Source: an uncultured Oscillospiraceae bacterium
GTDB taxonomy: Bacteria; Bacillota; Clostridia; Oscillospirales; Oscillospiraceae
Reading direction: 5' to 3'
Length of the DNA: 18,452 nucleotides
Assembly (NCBI GenBank): GCA_910588455.1
Contig: CAJUPG010000041.1
Coordinates: 1 to 18,452, forward strand
Shown here: piece by piece, positions 7,462 to 15,292 of the stretch
How the letters are laid out: each line of letters begins with the position of its first letter
How positions within the stretch are numbered: position 1 is the first letter of the stretch
Notes under the pieces: model-generated
Databases searched by the model: none
Told to the model about the DNA's origin: nothing
Seen by the model: the letters and a program-made list of their open reading frames with translations, nothing else
Position numbers and translations under genes: made by a program

Positions 7462-7490
7462 TTACAGAACTGGTAATTTTGTATTATGAT
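7462..7490 (+). promoter_or_regulatory. Promoter of sugar-binding protein/permease operon
   Basis: TTACAG (7462-7467), a 17-nt spacer and TATGAT (7485-7490). The -35 box is weak, as expected for an activated promoter. The imperfect inverted repeat CCAGT/ACTGG (7453-7457 and 7469-7473) straddles the -35 box. The 10-mer GTAATTTTGT (7473-7482) recurs upstream of the alpha-galactosidase. Confidence 0.5.
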
Positions 7491-7537
7491 TCTGGACAGA
7501 ACCGCGGTAGAAACTTGAAAAACAGGAGAGTGGAGTT

Positions 7538-8836
7538 ATGAAAAAATTGCCCCGCGCAGCTGCCATCGTGTTGCTCATAACGCTGCTGCTGTCCCTTTCA
7601 GGGTGCGGCGCGTCCGATGGCAAAACCCACCTTACATTCCAGATCTGGGACGTAGCCCAGCGGGATAGTATGCAGGCCATCTGCGACGCCTACACCGCAA
7701 AAAACCCGGATGTGGTCATTGAGGTGCAGGTCACCAGCTGGAACGAATACTGGACCAAGCTGGAGGCCGCCGCCGAGTCCAACACTATGCCGGACATCTT
7801 CTGGATGCACACCAACCAGATTTTATACTACTCCGACTTCGGGATGCTTGCGGACGTGACGGAGCTCTATGACGACGTGGAGCCGGACTACTATCAGAAC
7901 CATTTTTCGGAAATCTCCATCGGCAACGCCAGCGGCAGCGACGGCCGGATGTATGGCGTGCCCAAGGACAAGGACAACATTTTCCTGGTGTACAACAAGG
8001 AGATGTTCGACCAGGCCGGGGTGGCCTACCCCGACGAAAACTGGACCTGGGACGACCTGATAAACGCCTCCCAGACCATTTATGACAAAACCGGCAAATA
8101 CGGCTACATGGCCTACAACGACGACCAGATGGGCTACTGGAGCTTCGTCTATCAGGCTGGCGGCTACATTTTGAACGAGGACAACACCCGGGCCGGCTTC
8201 GATCAGCCCGGCACCAAGAAGGGCATGGAGTTCTACGTGGGGCTGCAGGATTACGACTGGTGCCCCAAGCAGGCCTATTTTGCCGAGACCGCCCCCGGCA
8301 CCGCCTTCTTCTCTGAGGTGGGCTCCATGTACATTGAGGGCAACTGGGAGCTGATGAACAAGTGCGTCAACTTCCCCAACATGGACGGCAAGTGGGATAT
8401 CGCCCCCATGCCCAAGTGCCCCGACCCCGTCAGCGGCGACGGCCGGGCCACCATCTCCAACGGCCTGTGCTACTCCACCGCCGCCCACGGCAAGACCCGG
8501 GACATCGCCCTGGACGTGATCAAGTTCTTCGGCACCGAGGAGGCCCAGCTGCTGGCCAGCTCCTACGGCGCGGCCATCTCCGCCTACAACGGCACCGAGC
8601 AGCCCTACTTCGACGCCTTTGACAAGGCGGGCTATGACATCAACGTGGAAATGGTCATGGACCAGTTCGAGTACGGCGTACAGAACGTGAACAATGCTGC
8701 CAAGCCCAAGTGGAAGAGTCCGGTGCTGGACGAGCTGAACAAGGTATACAGCGGCCAGCAGTCTCTGGACAGCGCCCTGGCCAATATGCAGGAGATCGTC
8801 AACACCGAAACCGCCAAGAAATTGGCGGGCGACTGA
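7538..8836 (+). CDS. Extracellular sugar-binding lipoprotein (family 1 solute-binding protein)
   Basis: A 432-residue lipoprotein that captures a sugar at the cell surface and passes it to the two permeases encoded next. The N-terminus has two basic residues, a hydrophobic stretch and lipobox LSGC, with lipidated Cys23. The mature part resembles MsmE/MalE-type binding proteins: LTFQIWDVAQRDSMQAICDAY, then VPKDKDNIFLVYNKEMFDQAGV, and aromatic-rich ligand regions (WNEYWTK, NWTWDDL). ATG 7538-7540 has AGGAGAG about 10 nt upstream. The stop is 14 bp before the first permease, so the three genes form one operon. The sugar cannot be read directly; the neighbouring GH36 and GH13 genes suggest raffinose-family alpha-galactosides. 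Confidence 0.92.
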   Translation: MKKLPRAAAIVLLITLLLSLSGCGASDGKTHLTFQIWDVAQRDSMQAICDAYTAKNPDVVIEVQVTSWNEYWTKLEAAAESNTMPDIFWMHTNQILYYSDFGMLADVTELYDDVEPDYYQNHFSEISIGNASGSDGRMYGVPKDKDNIFLVYNKEMFDQAGVAYPDENWTWDDLINASQTIYDKTGKYGYMAYNDDQMGYWSFVYQAGGYILNEDNTRAGFDQPGTKKGMEFYVGLQDYDWCPKQAYFAETAPGTAFFSEVGSMYIEGNWELMNKCVNFPNMDGKWDIAPMPKCPDPVSGDGRATISNGLCYSTAAHGKTRDIALDVIKFFGTEEAQLLASSYGAAISAYNGTEQPYFDAFDKAGYDINVEMVMDQFEYGVQNVNNAAKPKWKSPVLDELNKVYSGQQSLDSALANMQEIVNTETAKKLAGD

Positions 8837-8850
8837 GAGGAGGGCTTTCT

Positions 8851-9744
8851 GTGAAGAAAGGAATGAAGCTTTCCGTCGCCGCCCGGCGGGAAGAGAACTG
8901 GGGCTGGATCATGGTGGCCCCCACCATCATTGGCCTGCTGGTGCTGAATCTGTGGCCCTTTGTCCAGACCCTGTACACCAGCTTCTGCGAGCACCTGGGA
9001 TTTGGACACTACAAGTTCATCGGCCTTGGCAACTACATCGAGATGTTCCAGAACGCCGAGTTCTGGAAGGCTACCTGGAATACCATCTATTTCTGTATCC
9101 TCACGGTGCCCCTGGGGCTGTTCCTGTCCCTGCTGGTGGCCATGCTCCTGAACGCCAAGGTCAAGGGCAAGGGCGTCTTTCGTACCATCTTCTTCCTGCC
9201 CATGGTCTGCGCCCCCGCCGCCGTGACCATGGTGTGGCGCTGGATCTTCAACAGTGAGTACGGCATTCTGAACCAGATGCTGGGGACCCACGTCAACTGG
9301 ATTACCGACTCCAAGGTGGTCATGATCGCCTGCGCCATTGTGGCTATCTGGAGCAACATCGGCTATGACGCGGTGCTGCTGCTGGCGGGCCTGCAAAATA
9401 TCTCCAAGTCCTACTATGAGGCAGCCTCCATCGACGGCGCGGGCAAGGTGACCCAGTTCTTCCACATCACCCTGCCCATGGTGTCTCCCACCCTGTTCGT
9501 GGTCATGATTATGCGTCTGATGGCCTCCGTGAAGGTGTACGACCTGATCTACATGATGGTGGAGGAGACCAACCCGGCGGTGACCAGCGTACAGAGCCTG
9601 ATGTACCTGTTCTATCGGGAGTCCTTCATCGCCGGCAGCCGCGGCTCCGGCTCCGCAATCGTGATCTGGACCGTTCTTCTGATCGGCCTTGTGACTGTGA
9701 TCCAGTTCATGGGCCAGAAGAAGTGGGTCAACTACGACGTATAA
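8851..9744 (+). CDS. Sugar ABC transporter permease, MalF/MsmF type
   Basis: A 297-residue inner membrane permease of the MalF/MsmF class with about six helices. The EAA loop that docks the ATPase is EAASIDGAGKVTQFFHITLP (190-209). The start is the GTG at 8851-8853, preceded by GAGAGGAGGGC; the frame upstream overlaps the binding-protein gene and is not coding. Hydrophobic segments include WIMVAPTIIGLLVLNLWPFV near the N-terminus and IVIWTVLLIGLVTVIQFM near the C-terminus. It lies 14 bp after the binding-protein gene and 13 bp before the second permease gene, matching the usual MsmE-MsmF-MsmG order. Confidence 0.93.
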   Translation: MKKGMKLSVAARREENWGWIMVAPTIIGLLVLNLWPFVQTLYTSFCEHLGFGHYKFIGLGNYIEMFQNAEFWKATWNTIYFCILTVPLGLFLSLLVAMLLNAKVKGKGVFRTIFFLPMVCAPAAVTMVWRWIFNSEYGILNQMLGTHVNWITDSKVVMIACAIVAIWSNIGYDAVLLLAGLQNISKSYYEAASIDGAGKVTQFFHITLPMVSPTLFVVMIMRLMASVKVYDLIYMMVEETNPAVTSVQSLMYLFYRESFIAGSRGSGSAIVIWTVLLIGLVTVIQFMGQKKWVNYDV

Positions 9745-9757
9745 AGGAGGGGTATTT

Positions 9758-10597
9758 GTGAAACAGTCTTCGTTAGAGCGGTCCAGGAAGATGACCACTT
9801 TCCTGACCTACGCCGTGCTGATTTTAGGCGCCATTATCATGATTTTCCCCTTTGTGTGGATGATTCTGACCAGCCTGAAAACCGTGCCCGAGAGCATGAA
9901 GGTCCCCCCCACGATTTTTCCCGCGGAGCTGATTACCAGCAACTTCGGAGAGGCCATGAAGAGCCTTCCCTTCATGAACCTGTACCTCAACACCGGACTG
10001 ATGATTCTTTTCCGTGTGGTCTGCGCGGTGGTGTTCAGCTCTATGGCGGGCTACGCCTTTGCACAGCTGAATTTCCGGGGCAAGAACCTGCTGTTTGGCA
10101 TCGTACTGGTGCAGATGTCCCTGCCCAGCCAGATCTTTATTATCCCCCAGTACCAGATGGTGGCGAAAATGGGGCTGGCCAACACCATCTTTGCCTTGGT
10201 GTTCCCCGGCATCGTCAGCGCCTTCGGCGTGTTCTTCCTGCGGCAGACCTATATGGGTATCCCCAAGGAGATCGGCGAGGCCGCGTATCTGGATGGCTGC
10301 AACCAGTGGCAGACCTTTTATAAGGTGATGGCCCCCCTGACGGGGACCTCCGTGGCCGCCCTGACCATCTTCACCGCCGTGTTTGCCTACAGCGACCTGA
10401 TGTGGCCCCTGGTGGTCAACTCCGACCTGAAAATGATGACCCTGTCCTCCGGCCTTGCCACCCTGCGGGGTCAGTTTACCACCAATTTCCCGGTGCTGAT
10501 GGCCGGGTCCCTGCTGGCTATGCTGCCTATGGTGATTCTGTATCTGATTTTCCAGCGCCAGTTCATCGAAGGCATCGCCTCTACCGGCGGTAAATAA
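9758..10597 (+). CDS. Sugar ABC transporter permease, MalG/MsmG type
   Basis: A 279-residue inner membrane permease, partner of the preceding MalF-like protein. It begins with a hydrophobic helix (YAVLILGAIIMIFPFVWMIL), followed by the typical MalG-class TSLK segment. The EAA loop is EAAYLDGCNQWQTFYKVMAP (174-193), and GYAFAQLNFRGK precedes the central helices. The GTG start at 9758-9760 has AAAGGAGGGG upstream. It ends the importer operon, which has no ATPase gene; MsmK encoded at 5417-6502 is the probable energy module. Confidence 0.93.
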   Translation: MKQSSLERSRKMTTFLTYAVLILGAIIMIFPFVWMILTSLKTVPESMKVPPTIFPAELITSNFGEAMKSLPFMNLYLNTGLMILFRVVCAVVFSSMAGYAFAQLNFRGKNLLFGIVLVQMSLPSQIFIIPQYQMVAKMGLANTIFALVFPGIVSAFGVFFLRQTYMGIPKEIGEAAYLDGCNQWQTFYKVMAPLTGTSVAALTIFTAVFAYSDLMWPLVVNSDLKMMTLSSGLATLRGQFTTNFPVLMAGSLLAMLPMVILYLIFQRQFIEGIASTGGK

Positions 10598-10618
10598 TTT
10601 CGCTTTCCTCCCCTTTTC

Positions 10619-10663
10619 TTAGAAGAACAGCTCCGACACACCATGCCGGGGCTGTTCTTCTAA
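10619..10663 (+). terminator. Stem-loop after permease operon
   Basis: A 17-bp stem (TTAGAAGAACAGCTCCG at 10619-10635 with 10647-10663, one G-U pair) with an 11-nt loop begins 22 nt after the permease stop. It is followed by A-rich rather than T-rich sequence, so it may be an inefficient terminator or a 3'-end stabilising hairpin. Confidence 0.5.
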
Positions 10664-10723
10664 ATACACAAAAAGCGAGGGAAAAATGGCTGAATATCTG
10701 GTTGTAATTTTGTGAGATTCTTC

Positions 10724-10752
10724 TTGCGTCCAGCTCTGAAATCCCGTACAAT
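10724..10752 (+). promoter_or_regulatory. Alpha-galactosidase promoter
   Basis: TTGCGT (10724-10729), a 17-nt spacer and TACAAT (10747-10752). Upstream at 10704-10721 are GTAATTTTGT and GATTCT, the same two words as in the importer promoter region. Confidence 0.7.
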
Positions 10753-10788
10753 CAGCCAGGAAAATCTTTTTTACAGGGGGTATCCCTT

Positions 10789-12972
10789 ATGATCGTACTT
10801 GATCCGCAAAATAACGTTTTTACCCTGCACACCAAACACACAACCTATCAGATGAAGGCCGACCAGTACCGGGTGCTGCTGCACAGCTACTACGGTCCCC
10901 GGGTCCGGGACGGCGACCTGTCTTATTTAATCCAGTACGCTGACCGGGGGGCCTCTCCCAACCCCAATGAGGCGGGCCACCGCCGGGACTACTCTTTGGA
11001 CACGCTGCCCCAGGAGTATTCCACCTGCGGCGTGGGGGATTACCGCCTGCCCTCCATCGAATTTGGGCCGGAGGACGGCAGCTGCCTGGCGGACCTGCGC
11101 TATGTAAACTGCCAGCTGGTCCCGGGCAAGTACAGCCTGGAGGGCCTGCCCGCCTTCTGGGGGGACCAGGGTTGGGAAACCCTGGTGATCCGCATGGAGG
11201 ACGCCGCCGCGAAGATGGCGGTAGAGCTCTACTACGGCGTGCTGGAGGAGCGGGACCTCATTACCCGGGCCGTCCGGGTAATCAACCAGGGAGAGGCCCC
11301 GGTCCGCCTGTACCGGTGCGCCTCCCTGTGCCTGGACTTCCAGCGGGGGGATTTGGACTTTATCACCTTCGACGGCTGCCACGCCCAGGAGCGCAACCTC
11401 CACCGCACCCCCCTGCGCCACGGGGTTCAGAGCGTAGAGAGCGTCCGGGGGACCTCCAGCCACCACCACAATCCCTTTGTGATGCTCTGCGACCGGGAGG
11501 CCAATGAGGACTACGGCCTGTGCTACGGGGCGGCCCTGCTGTACAGCGGCAATTTCCTGGCGGCGGCGGAGCGGGCCCATCTGGAGCACAACCGGCTGAT
11601 TATGGGCATTAACCCCTACCACTTCTGCTGGAAGCTGGAGCCCGGCGAGGCCTTTACCGCCCCGGAGGCGGCGATGGTCTGTTCCCCCAGCGGGTTTGGG
11701 GAAATGAGCCGGCAGTTCCACCGGGCCATACGGGAAAATCTGATCCACGACCCCTTCCAGGGCAAGCGCCGCCCGGTGCTGATCAACAACTGGGAGGCCA
11801 CGGAGTTCACCTTTGACGCCCGGAAGCTGGTGGACATCGCCGGGGCTGCCGCCCCCCTGGGCATGGAGCTGTTTGTTATGGACGACGGCTGGTTCGGCAA
11901 GCGGGACAGCGATCAGAGCGGCCTGGGGGACTGGTTTGTCAATGAGGAGAAGCTCCCCGGCGGCCTGGGGGCCCTGGTGCCCAAAATCAAGGAGATGGGG
12001 CTGTCCTTCGGTATTTGGGTAGAGCCGGAAATGATCAGCGAGGACAGCGAGCTCTACCGGGCCCATCCGGACTGGGCCTTCGGTGTGCCCGGCCGGCCCC
12101 ATACCCGGGGCCGCAGCCAGTTGACCCTGGACTTCTCCCGAAAGGACGTGCGGGACCACATCTATGGGGCCATCAAAACGGTGCTGGACAGCGGGGAGAT
12201 CTCCTATGTAAAGTGGGACATGAACCGCAGCATCAGCGACGTGTGGTCCGCCGCGCTGCCTGCGGACCGGCAGGGAGAGGTGTTCCACCGGTACATTCTG
12301 GGGGTGTACGAGATGCTGGACCAGATGCGCCAGGACTACCCCGGTCTGCTCATTGAGGGGTGCACCGGCGGCGGCGGGCGGTTTGACGCGGGAATGCTCT
12401 ATTACACCCCCCAGATCTGGTGCAGCGACAACACGGACGCCGTTGACCGCCTGGGGATTCAGTATGGCACATCCTTCTGTTACCCGGTGTCCGCCATGGG
12501 GGCCCACGTCTCCGCCGTCCCCAATGCCCAGACCGGCCGGCGGGTCTCCATGGAGACCCGTGGTGTGGTGGCGATGTCGGGGACTTTCGGCTACGAGATG
12601 GACCTGAGCCAGACTACCCAGGAGGAGAGAGAGATTATCCAGACCCAGGTGGCCTTCTTCAAGGAGCATTATGACCTGATCCAGAAGGGGGACTACTACC
12701 GTCTGACCGACCCCTTCCAGTACGGGCCCTACACCGCCTGGGAGCACGTCTCCCCCGACAAGCGGGAGGCCCTGGTGTCCCTGGTGTCCGGCCCCGCCCG
12801 GTCCTCCGAGCCCTTCCGCATTCTGCGGCTGAAGGGGCTGGACCCGGCGCTGGATTACCAGGTGAACGGAGAAGGCTGCTGGTCCGGCGATCTGCTTATG
12901 GAGGCCGGCTGGCCCCTGCCCCTGTTCCGGGACGATTATCAGCCCATGCAGCTGTATTTATCGGCAATTTAA
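10789..12972 (+). CDS. Alpha-galactosidase, GH36
   Basis: A 727-residue cytoplasmic enzyme that removes terminal alpha-1,6-galactose from melibiose, raffinose or stachyose. An N-terminal beta-sandwich (to about residue 320) is followed by the catalytic barrel, opened by PVLINNWEATEF and LFVMDDGWFGKR. The nucleophile is Asp477 in YVKWDMNR and the acid/base is Asp547 in WCSDNTDAVDR; CTGGGGRFD is also typical. Length and residue positions are almost identical to Geobacillus AgaA (nucleophile 478, acid/base 548), a close match to that GH36 group. No signal peptide is present, so substrate must first be imported, fitting the upstream ABC genes. ATG 10789-10791 has AGGGGG 8 nt upstream. It has its own promoter and ends at a bidirectional terminator. 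Confidence 0.95.
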   Translation: MIVLDPQNNVFTLHTKHTTYQMKADQYRVLLHSYYGPRVRDGDLSYLIQYADRGASPNPNEAGHRRDYSLDTLPQEYSTCGVGDYRLPSIEFGPEDGSCLADLRYVNCQLVPGKYSLEGLPAFWGDQGWETLVIRMEDAAAKMAVELYYGVLEERDLITRAVRVINQGEAPVRLYRCASLCLDFQRGDLDFITFDGCHAQERNLHRTPLRHGVQSVESVRGTSSHHHNPFVMLCDREANEDYGLCYGAALLYSGNFLAAAERAHLEHNRLIMGINPYHFCWKLEPGEAFTAPEAAMVCSPSGFGEMSRQFHRAIRENLIHDPFQGKRRPVLINNWEATEFTFDARKLVDIAGAAAPLGMELFVMDDGWFGKRDSDQSGLGDWFVNEEKLPGGLGALVPKIKEMGLSFGIWVEPEMISEDSELYRAHPDWAFGVPGRPHTRGRSQLTLDFSRKDVRDHIYGAIKTVLDSGEISYVKWDMNRSISDVWSAALPADRQGEVFHRYILGVYEMLDQMRQDYPGLLIEGCTGGGGRFDAGMLYYTPQIWCSDNTDAVDRLGIQYGTSFCYPVSAMGAHVSAVPNAQTGRRVSMETRGVVAMSGTFGYEMDLSQTTQEEREIIQTQVAFFKEHYDLIQKGDYYRLTDPFQYGPYTAWEHVSPDKREALVSLVSGPARSSEPFRILRLKGLDPALDYQVNGEGCWSGDLLMEAGWPLPLFRDDYQPMQLYLSAI

Positions 12973-13012
12973 AAAAAGATGGGTCACTTCACTGAAGTGG
13001 ACCCATCTTTTT
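12973..13012. terminator. Bidirectional terminator between GH36 and AraC genes
   Basis: AAAAAGATGGGTC (12973-12985) pairs with GACCCATCTTTTT (13000-13012). An inner ACTTC/GAAGT pair sits at the tip with one bulged G. T runs occur on both strands, so it can end the two convergent genes. Confidence 0.85.
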
Positions 13013-13019
13013 GTTATAT

Positions 13020-13877
13020 TTACCGGTTGTTCAGCTCTTGATTCTGAGCCCGCCACTCCCGGGGGGACATACCGTAGCGCTTTTTGAACGCCCGGGAGAA
13101 GTGAAGCTGGTTGGGATACCCGCATAGAGTGGATATATTTCCGATGGACTGGGTGGTCGTTTTCATCAGCTCGGCAGCCTTGCTCAGGCGCAGGCGGATT
13201 AAAAACTCCTGGGGCGGACAGCCCATACTGTCCTTGAACAGCTTGCTGAAATAGCTGCGGTTGAGCTTGCATACGCTGGCCAGCTCCTCCACGGTAATCT
13301 CCCGGGCGTAATTGTGCTCCATAAAGGTGATGGCCTCCTGGATGTAAAAATCCCGCAGCTGCCCGCCGCGCAGCTCCCGCCGGGTGGAGGAGGACTGAAT
13401 CAGGCCGTCCAGGAACAGGCACAGGTGGCCAATGAGGTGGAGGGTGGAGGCGTCGGAGTGATCCGCGATGTACAGCATGGTGTTTTGCACGGTGCGGCCC
13501 AGGTCGGGGGCTGTGGGGGTGTAGATGGGTTGTGCAATGTCCAGCCCTGCCCGGCTCAGGTACTCGGACACCCGCAGGCCGTCGAATTCCAGCCAGACGT
13601 ACTTCCAGGGTTCGGTCTTATGGGCGCAGTAGGTGTTCACCTGGCCGGGACAAATGAGAAAGCCCTGGTTTTCGCCCAGGTTGTACCGGCGGGCTGTGCC
13701 GCTGGCGTCGTTGGAATCCAGCCAGCCCTGGCCGGAGATAATATAGTGGAACAGATAGTGGTTGCGCACAAAGGGGCCGAAGGAATGCAGGGGAGCACAC
13801 TGCTCCCAGCCGTATTGATACAGCTGCAAATCCAGAAAAATCTCGCTGGGAGAAATGGAAAATGAATACTCGTCCAC
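13020..13877 (-). CDS. AraC family regulator with cupin sensor domain
   Basis: About 285 residues. The N-terminal AraC-type cupin (PSEIFLDLQLYQYGWEQC, HYIISGQGWL, GFLICPGQVNTYCA) resembles those of MsmR/RafR/MelR-type alpha-galactoside regulators, where it binds the sugar. The C-terminal double helix-turn-helix is EITVEELASVCKLNRSYFSK followed by IGNISTLCGYPNQLHFSRAF and RYGMSPREW. The start is uncertain. GTG at 13875-13877 (VDEYSFS) has GGAAAGGA 11 nt upstream and fits the promoter. ATG at 13889 would overlap that ribosome binding site, and GTG at 13904 is at the predicted transcription start. It faces the alpha-galactosidase gene and is a good candidate activator of it and the importer (inference). 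Confidence 0.88.
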   Translation of the reverse strand: MDEYSFSISPSEIFLDLQLYQYGWEQCAPLHSFGPFVRNHYLFHYIISGQGWLDSNDASGTARRYNLGENQGFLICPGQVNTYCAHKTEPWKYVWLEFDGLRVSEYLSRAGLDIAQPIYTPTAPDLGRTVQNTMLYIADHSDASTLHLIGHLCLFLDGLIQSSSTRRELRGGQLRDFYIQEAITFMEHNYAREITVEELASVCKLNRSYFSKLFKDSMGCPPQEFLIRLRLSKAAELMKTTTQSIGNISTLCGYPNQLHFSRAFKKRYGMSPREWRAQNQELNNR

Positions 13878-13909
13878 GGCGTGGCACATCCTTTCCGGTA
13901 GCACCCTGT

Positions 13910-13938
13910 ATTATATCGGATGTGCCGGCGGGCCGCAA
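13910..13938 (-). promoter_or_regulatory. Promoter of second AraC gene
   Basis: On the minus strand, TTGCGG (13933-13938), a 17-nt spacer and TATAAT (13910-13915), the same boxes as the toxin promoter. The predicted start near 13903 leaves a leader of about 26 nt before the preferred GTG start. No clear terminator separates it from the hemolysin III gene upstream. Confidence 0.75.
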
Positions 13939-13966
13939 GACGGTTTTTCAAATATTGTGGATTTTC

Positions 13967-14698
13967 TTAAAACAGGGGGAGAATCACCTGGAGCATCATC
14001 AGGTAGTGAAATACGCTGCCCAGCAGAATAAACAGGTGAAAGATTTCGTGACAGCCGAACCGAGGATTGTCCCGTCCGGGCCACTTCACCGCGTAGAGCA
14101 CCCCGCCGATGGTGTACAGCGCGCCGCCGCCCACCAGCCAGAACATCCCCACAGGCGGCAGGACATAGGACAGGGGGACGATGGCAAAGACCGCCAGCCA
14201 GCCCATCACCAGATAGATGGTGCTGGTGAGCCAGCGGGGGATGTCCAGCTTGGCGATGGTCAAAATCACGCCCGCTCCGGCAAACGCCCAGATCAGCGCC
14301 AGCATGGCCGTCCCCAGGGAGCCCTTCAGCACTGCCGTGCACACCGGGGTGTAGCTGCCGGCAATCAGCAGGTAGATGGAGCAGTGGTCGTATTTGCGCA
14401 GGGCGATCCGGCCGGCCACGGAGGTATTGACGCAGTGGTACAGGGTGCTGGCGGTGTACAGGCAGATCATGGACAACCCGTAGATGCCAAAGGAAAGAAA
14501 CAGGTCCCACCGGCCCCGCAGGCCCGACAGAATCAGCAGGGCCGCCGTGCCGGCGATTCCCAGAATTGCGCCGGCGCCGTGGGTGATGGCGGACCAGGGG
14601 CGCAGGCCGTCGTAGGGGTCCCGCTGTTTTTTTACCTTTTTGTCTGAGTTTGGAAGAGAAACCGCCAGGGGTGCGGCGGGGATTGATTGTGTACGCAT
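13967..14698 (-). CDS. Hemolysin III family (PAQR-like) membrane protein
   Basis: A 243-residue integral membrane protein with about seven helices, family HlyIII/YqfA (PF03006). Conserved metal-site motifs are present: STLYH in helix 2, DHCSIYLLIAGSYTP, and HEIFHLFILLGSVFHYL near the C-terminus. These residues coordinate zinc in PAQR proteins. Family members are linked to membrane fatty-acid balance or hydrolase activity; 'hemolysin' is a historic name and no toxin role is implied. The start is ATG 14696-14698, with AAAGGAG about 9 nt upstream. An upstream in-frame start at 14740 overlaps the promoter -10 region and is rejected. Confidence 0.9.
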   Translation of the reverse strand: MRTQSIPAAPLAVSLPNSDKKVKKQRDPYDGLRPWSAITHGAGAILGIAGTAALLILSGLRGRWDLFLSFGIYGLSMICLYTASTLYHCVNTSVAGRIALRKYDHCSIYLLIAGSYTPVCTAVLKGSLGTAMLALIWAFAGAGVILTIAKLDIPRWLTSTIYLVMGWLAVFAIVPLSYVLPPVGMFWLVGGGALYTIGGVLYAVKWPGRDNPRFGCHEIFHLFILLGSVFHYLMMLQVILPLF

Positions 14699-14730
14699 TG
14701 AGTCCACTCCTTTCACGAGCTTGTGCCTAT

Positions 14731-14759
14731 AGTATATCACGCAAACAAGAAAATATCAA
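14731..14759 (-). promoter_or_regulatory. Hemolysin III gene promoter
   Basis: On the minus strand, TTGATA (14754-14759), a 17-nt spacer and TATACT (14731-14736), about 33 nt before the start codon. Confidence 0.7.
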
Positions 14760-14816
14760 GATAAAAATCATTTAATATAATATTAAAAATTAGATTCGAC
14801 ATAGAGGTACACAAAC

Positions 14817-14845
14817 TTGCCGGATGCCGCAAAATATGATATGAT
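14817..14845 (+). promoter_or_regulatory. Zincin gene promoter
   Basis: TTGCCG (14817-14822), a 17-nt spacer and TATGAT (14840-14845). The AT-rich stretch between this and the divergent hemolysin III promoter (14760-14816) holds no gene that I can support. Confidence 0.6.
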
Positions 14846-14878
14846 GCAGACAACGAGACGAGAAGGAGGCGGCAGCCT

Positions 14879-15253
14879 ATGACCCCCACCTATGACCAGA
14901 TGGGCAACTGGCTGGAGGAGATCGCGGCGGAATTTCCCGACGCGTTTTTTGAGGATTTGGACGGCGGTATCCAGCTGGAGGAGCAGACCCGCCGGGACGA
15001 AAATTTTCCAGACGGGCAGATGTACGTGCTGGGAGAGTACCGGCACAATATGCTGGGACGGTATATTGTGCTGTATTACGGCAGCTTTGTGCGGCTGTAC
15101 CGCGACTATGACGAGGAGGAGTGGCGCGAGGAGATTTTCGCCACCGTGGCCCACGAATTCACCCACCACATGGAGGACACCGCCGGGCTCCACGCCCTGG
15201 ACGATAAGGACGCGGAATTTCTGGAGTGGGCCCTGGAGGAGTACGGGGACTAA
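14879..15253 (+). CDS. Minimal zincin-type metallopeptidase (PF06262-like)
   Basis: A 124-residue soluble protein with the zinc-protease motif HEFTHH (His92, Glu93, His96) and acidic residues just after it (Glu99, Asp100). Length and motif position fit the small 'metallopeptidase family protein' group (Zincin_1/DUF1025). The substrate is unknown, and it may act as a regulated protease or have a non-proteolytic role. ATG 14879-14881 is preceded by AAGGAGG. It is a single-gene unit with its own promoter and a strong terminator directly after the stop codon. Confidence 0.85.
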   Translation: MTPTYDQMGNWLEEIAAEFPDAFFEDLDGGIQLEEQTRRDENFPDGQMYVLGEYRHNMLGRYIVLYYGSFVRLYRDYDEEEWREEIFATVAHEFTHHMEDTAGLHALDDKDAEFLEWALEEYGD

Positions 15254-15292
15254 AAAAGCGGGAGGACGGCTGAACGTCCTCCCGCTTTTTTT
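15252..15292. terminator. Bidirectional terminator between zincin and cell wall hydrolase
   Basis: A GC-rich 11-bp stem GCGGGAGGACG (15258-15268) with its complement (15275-15285), flanked by A6 on the left and T7 on the right, serves both convergent genes. The stop codon of the hydrolase overlaps the T run. Confidence 0.9.

Noticed and set aside
10927..12747. 606-residue minus-strand ORF
   Set aside because: It is fully antisense to the GH36 gene, whose catalytic motifs are intact. It is a shadow frame.
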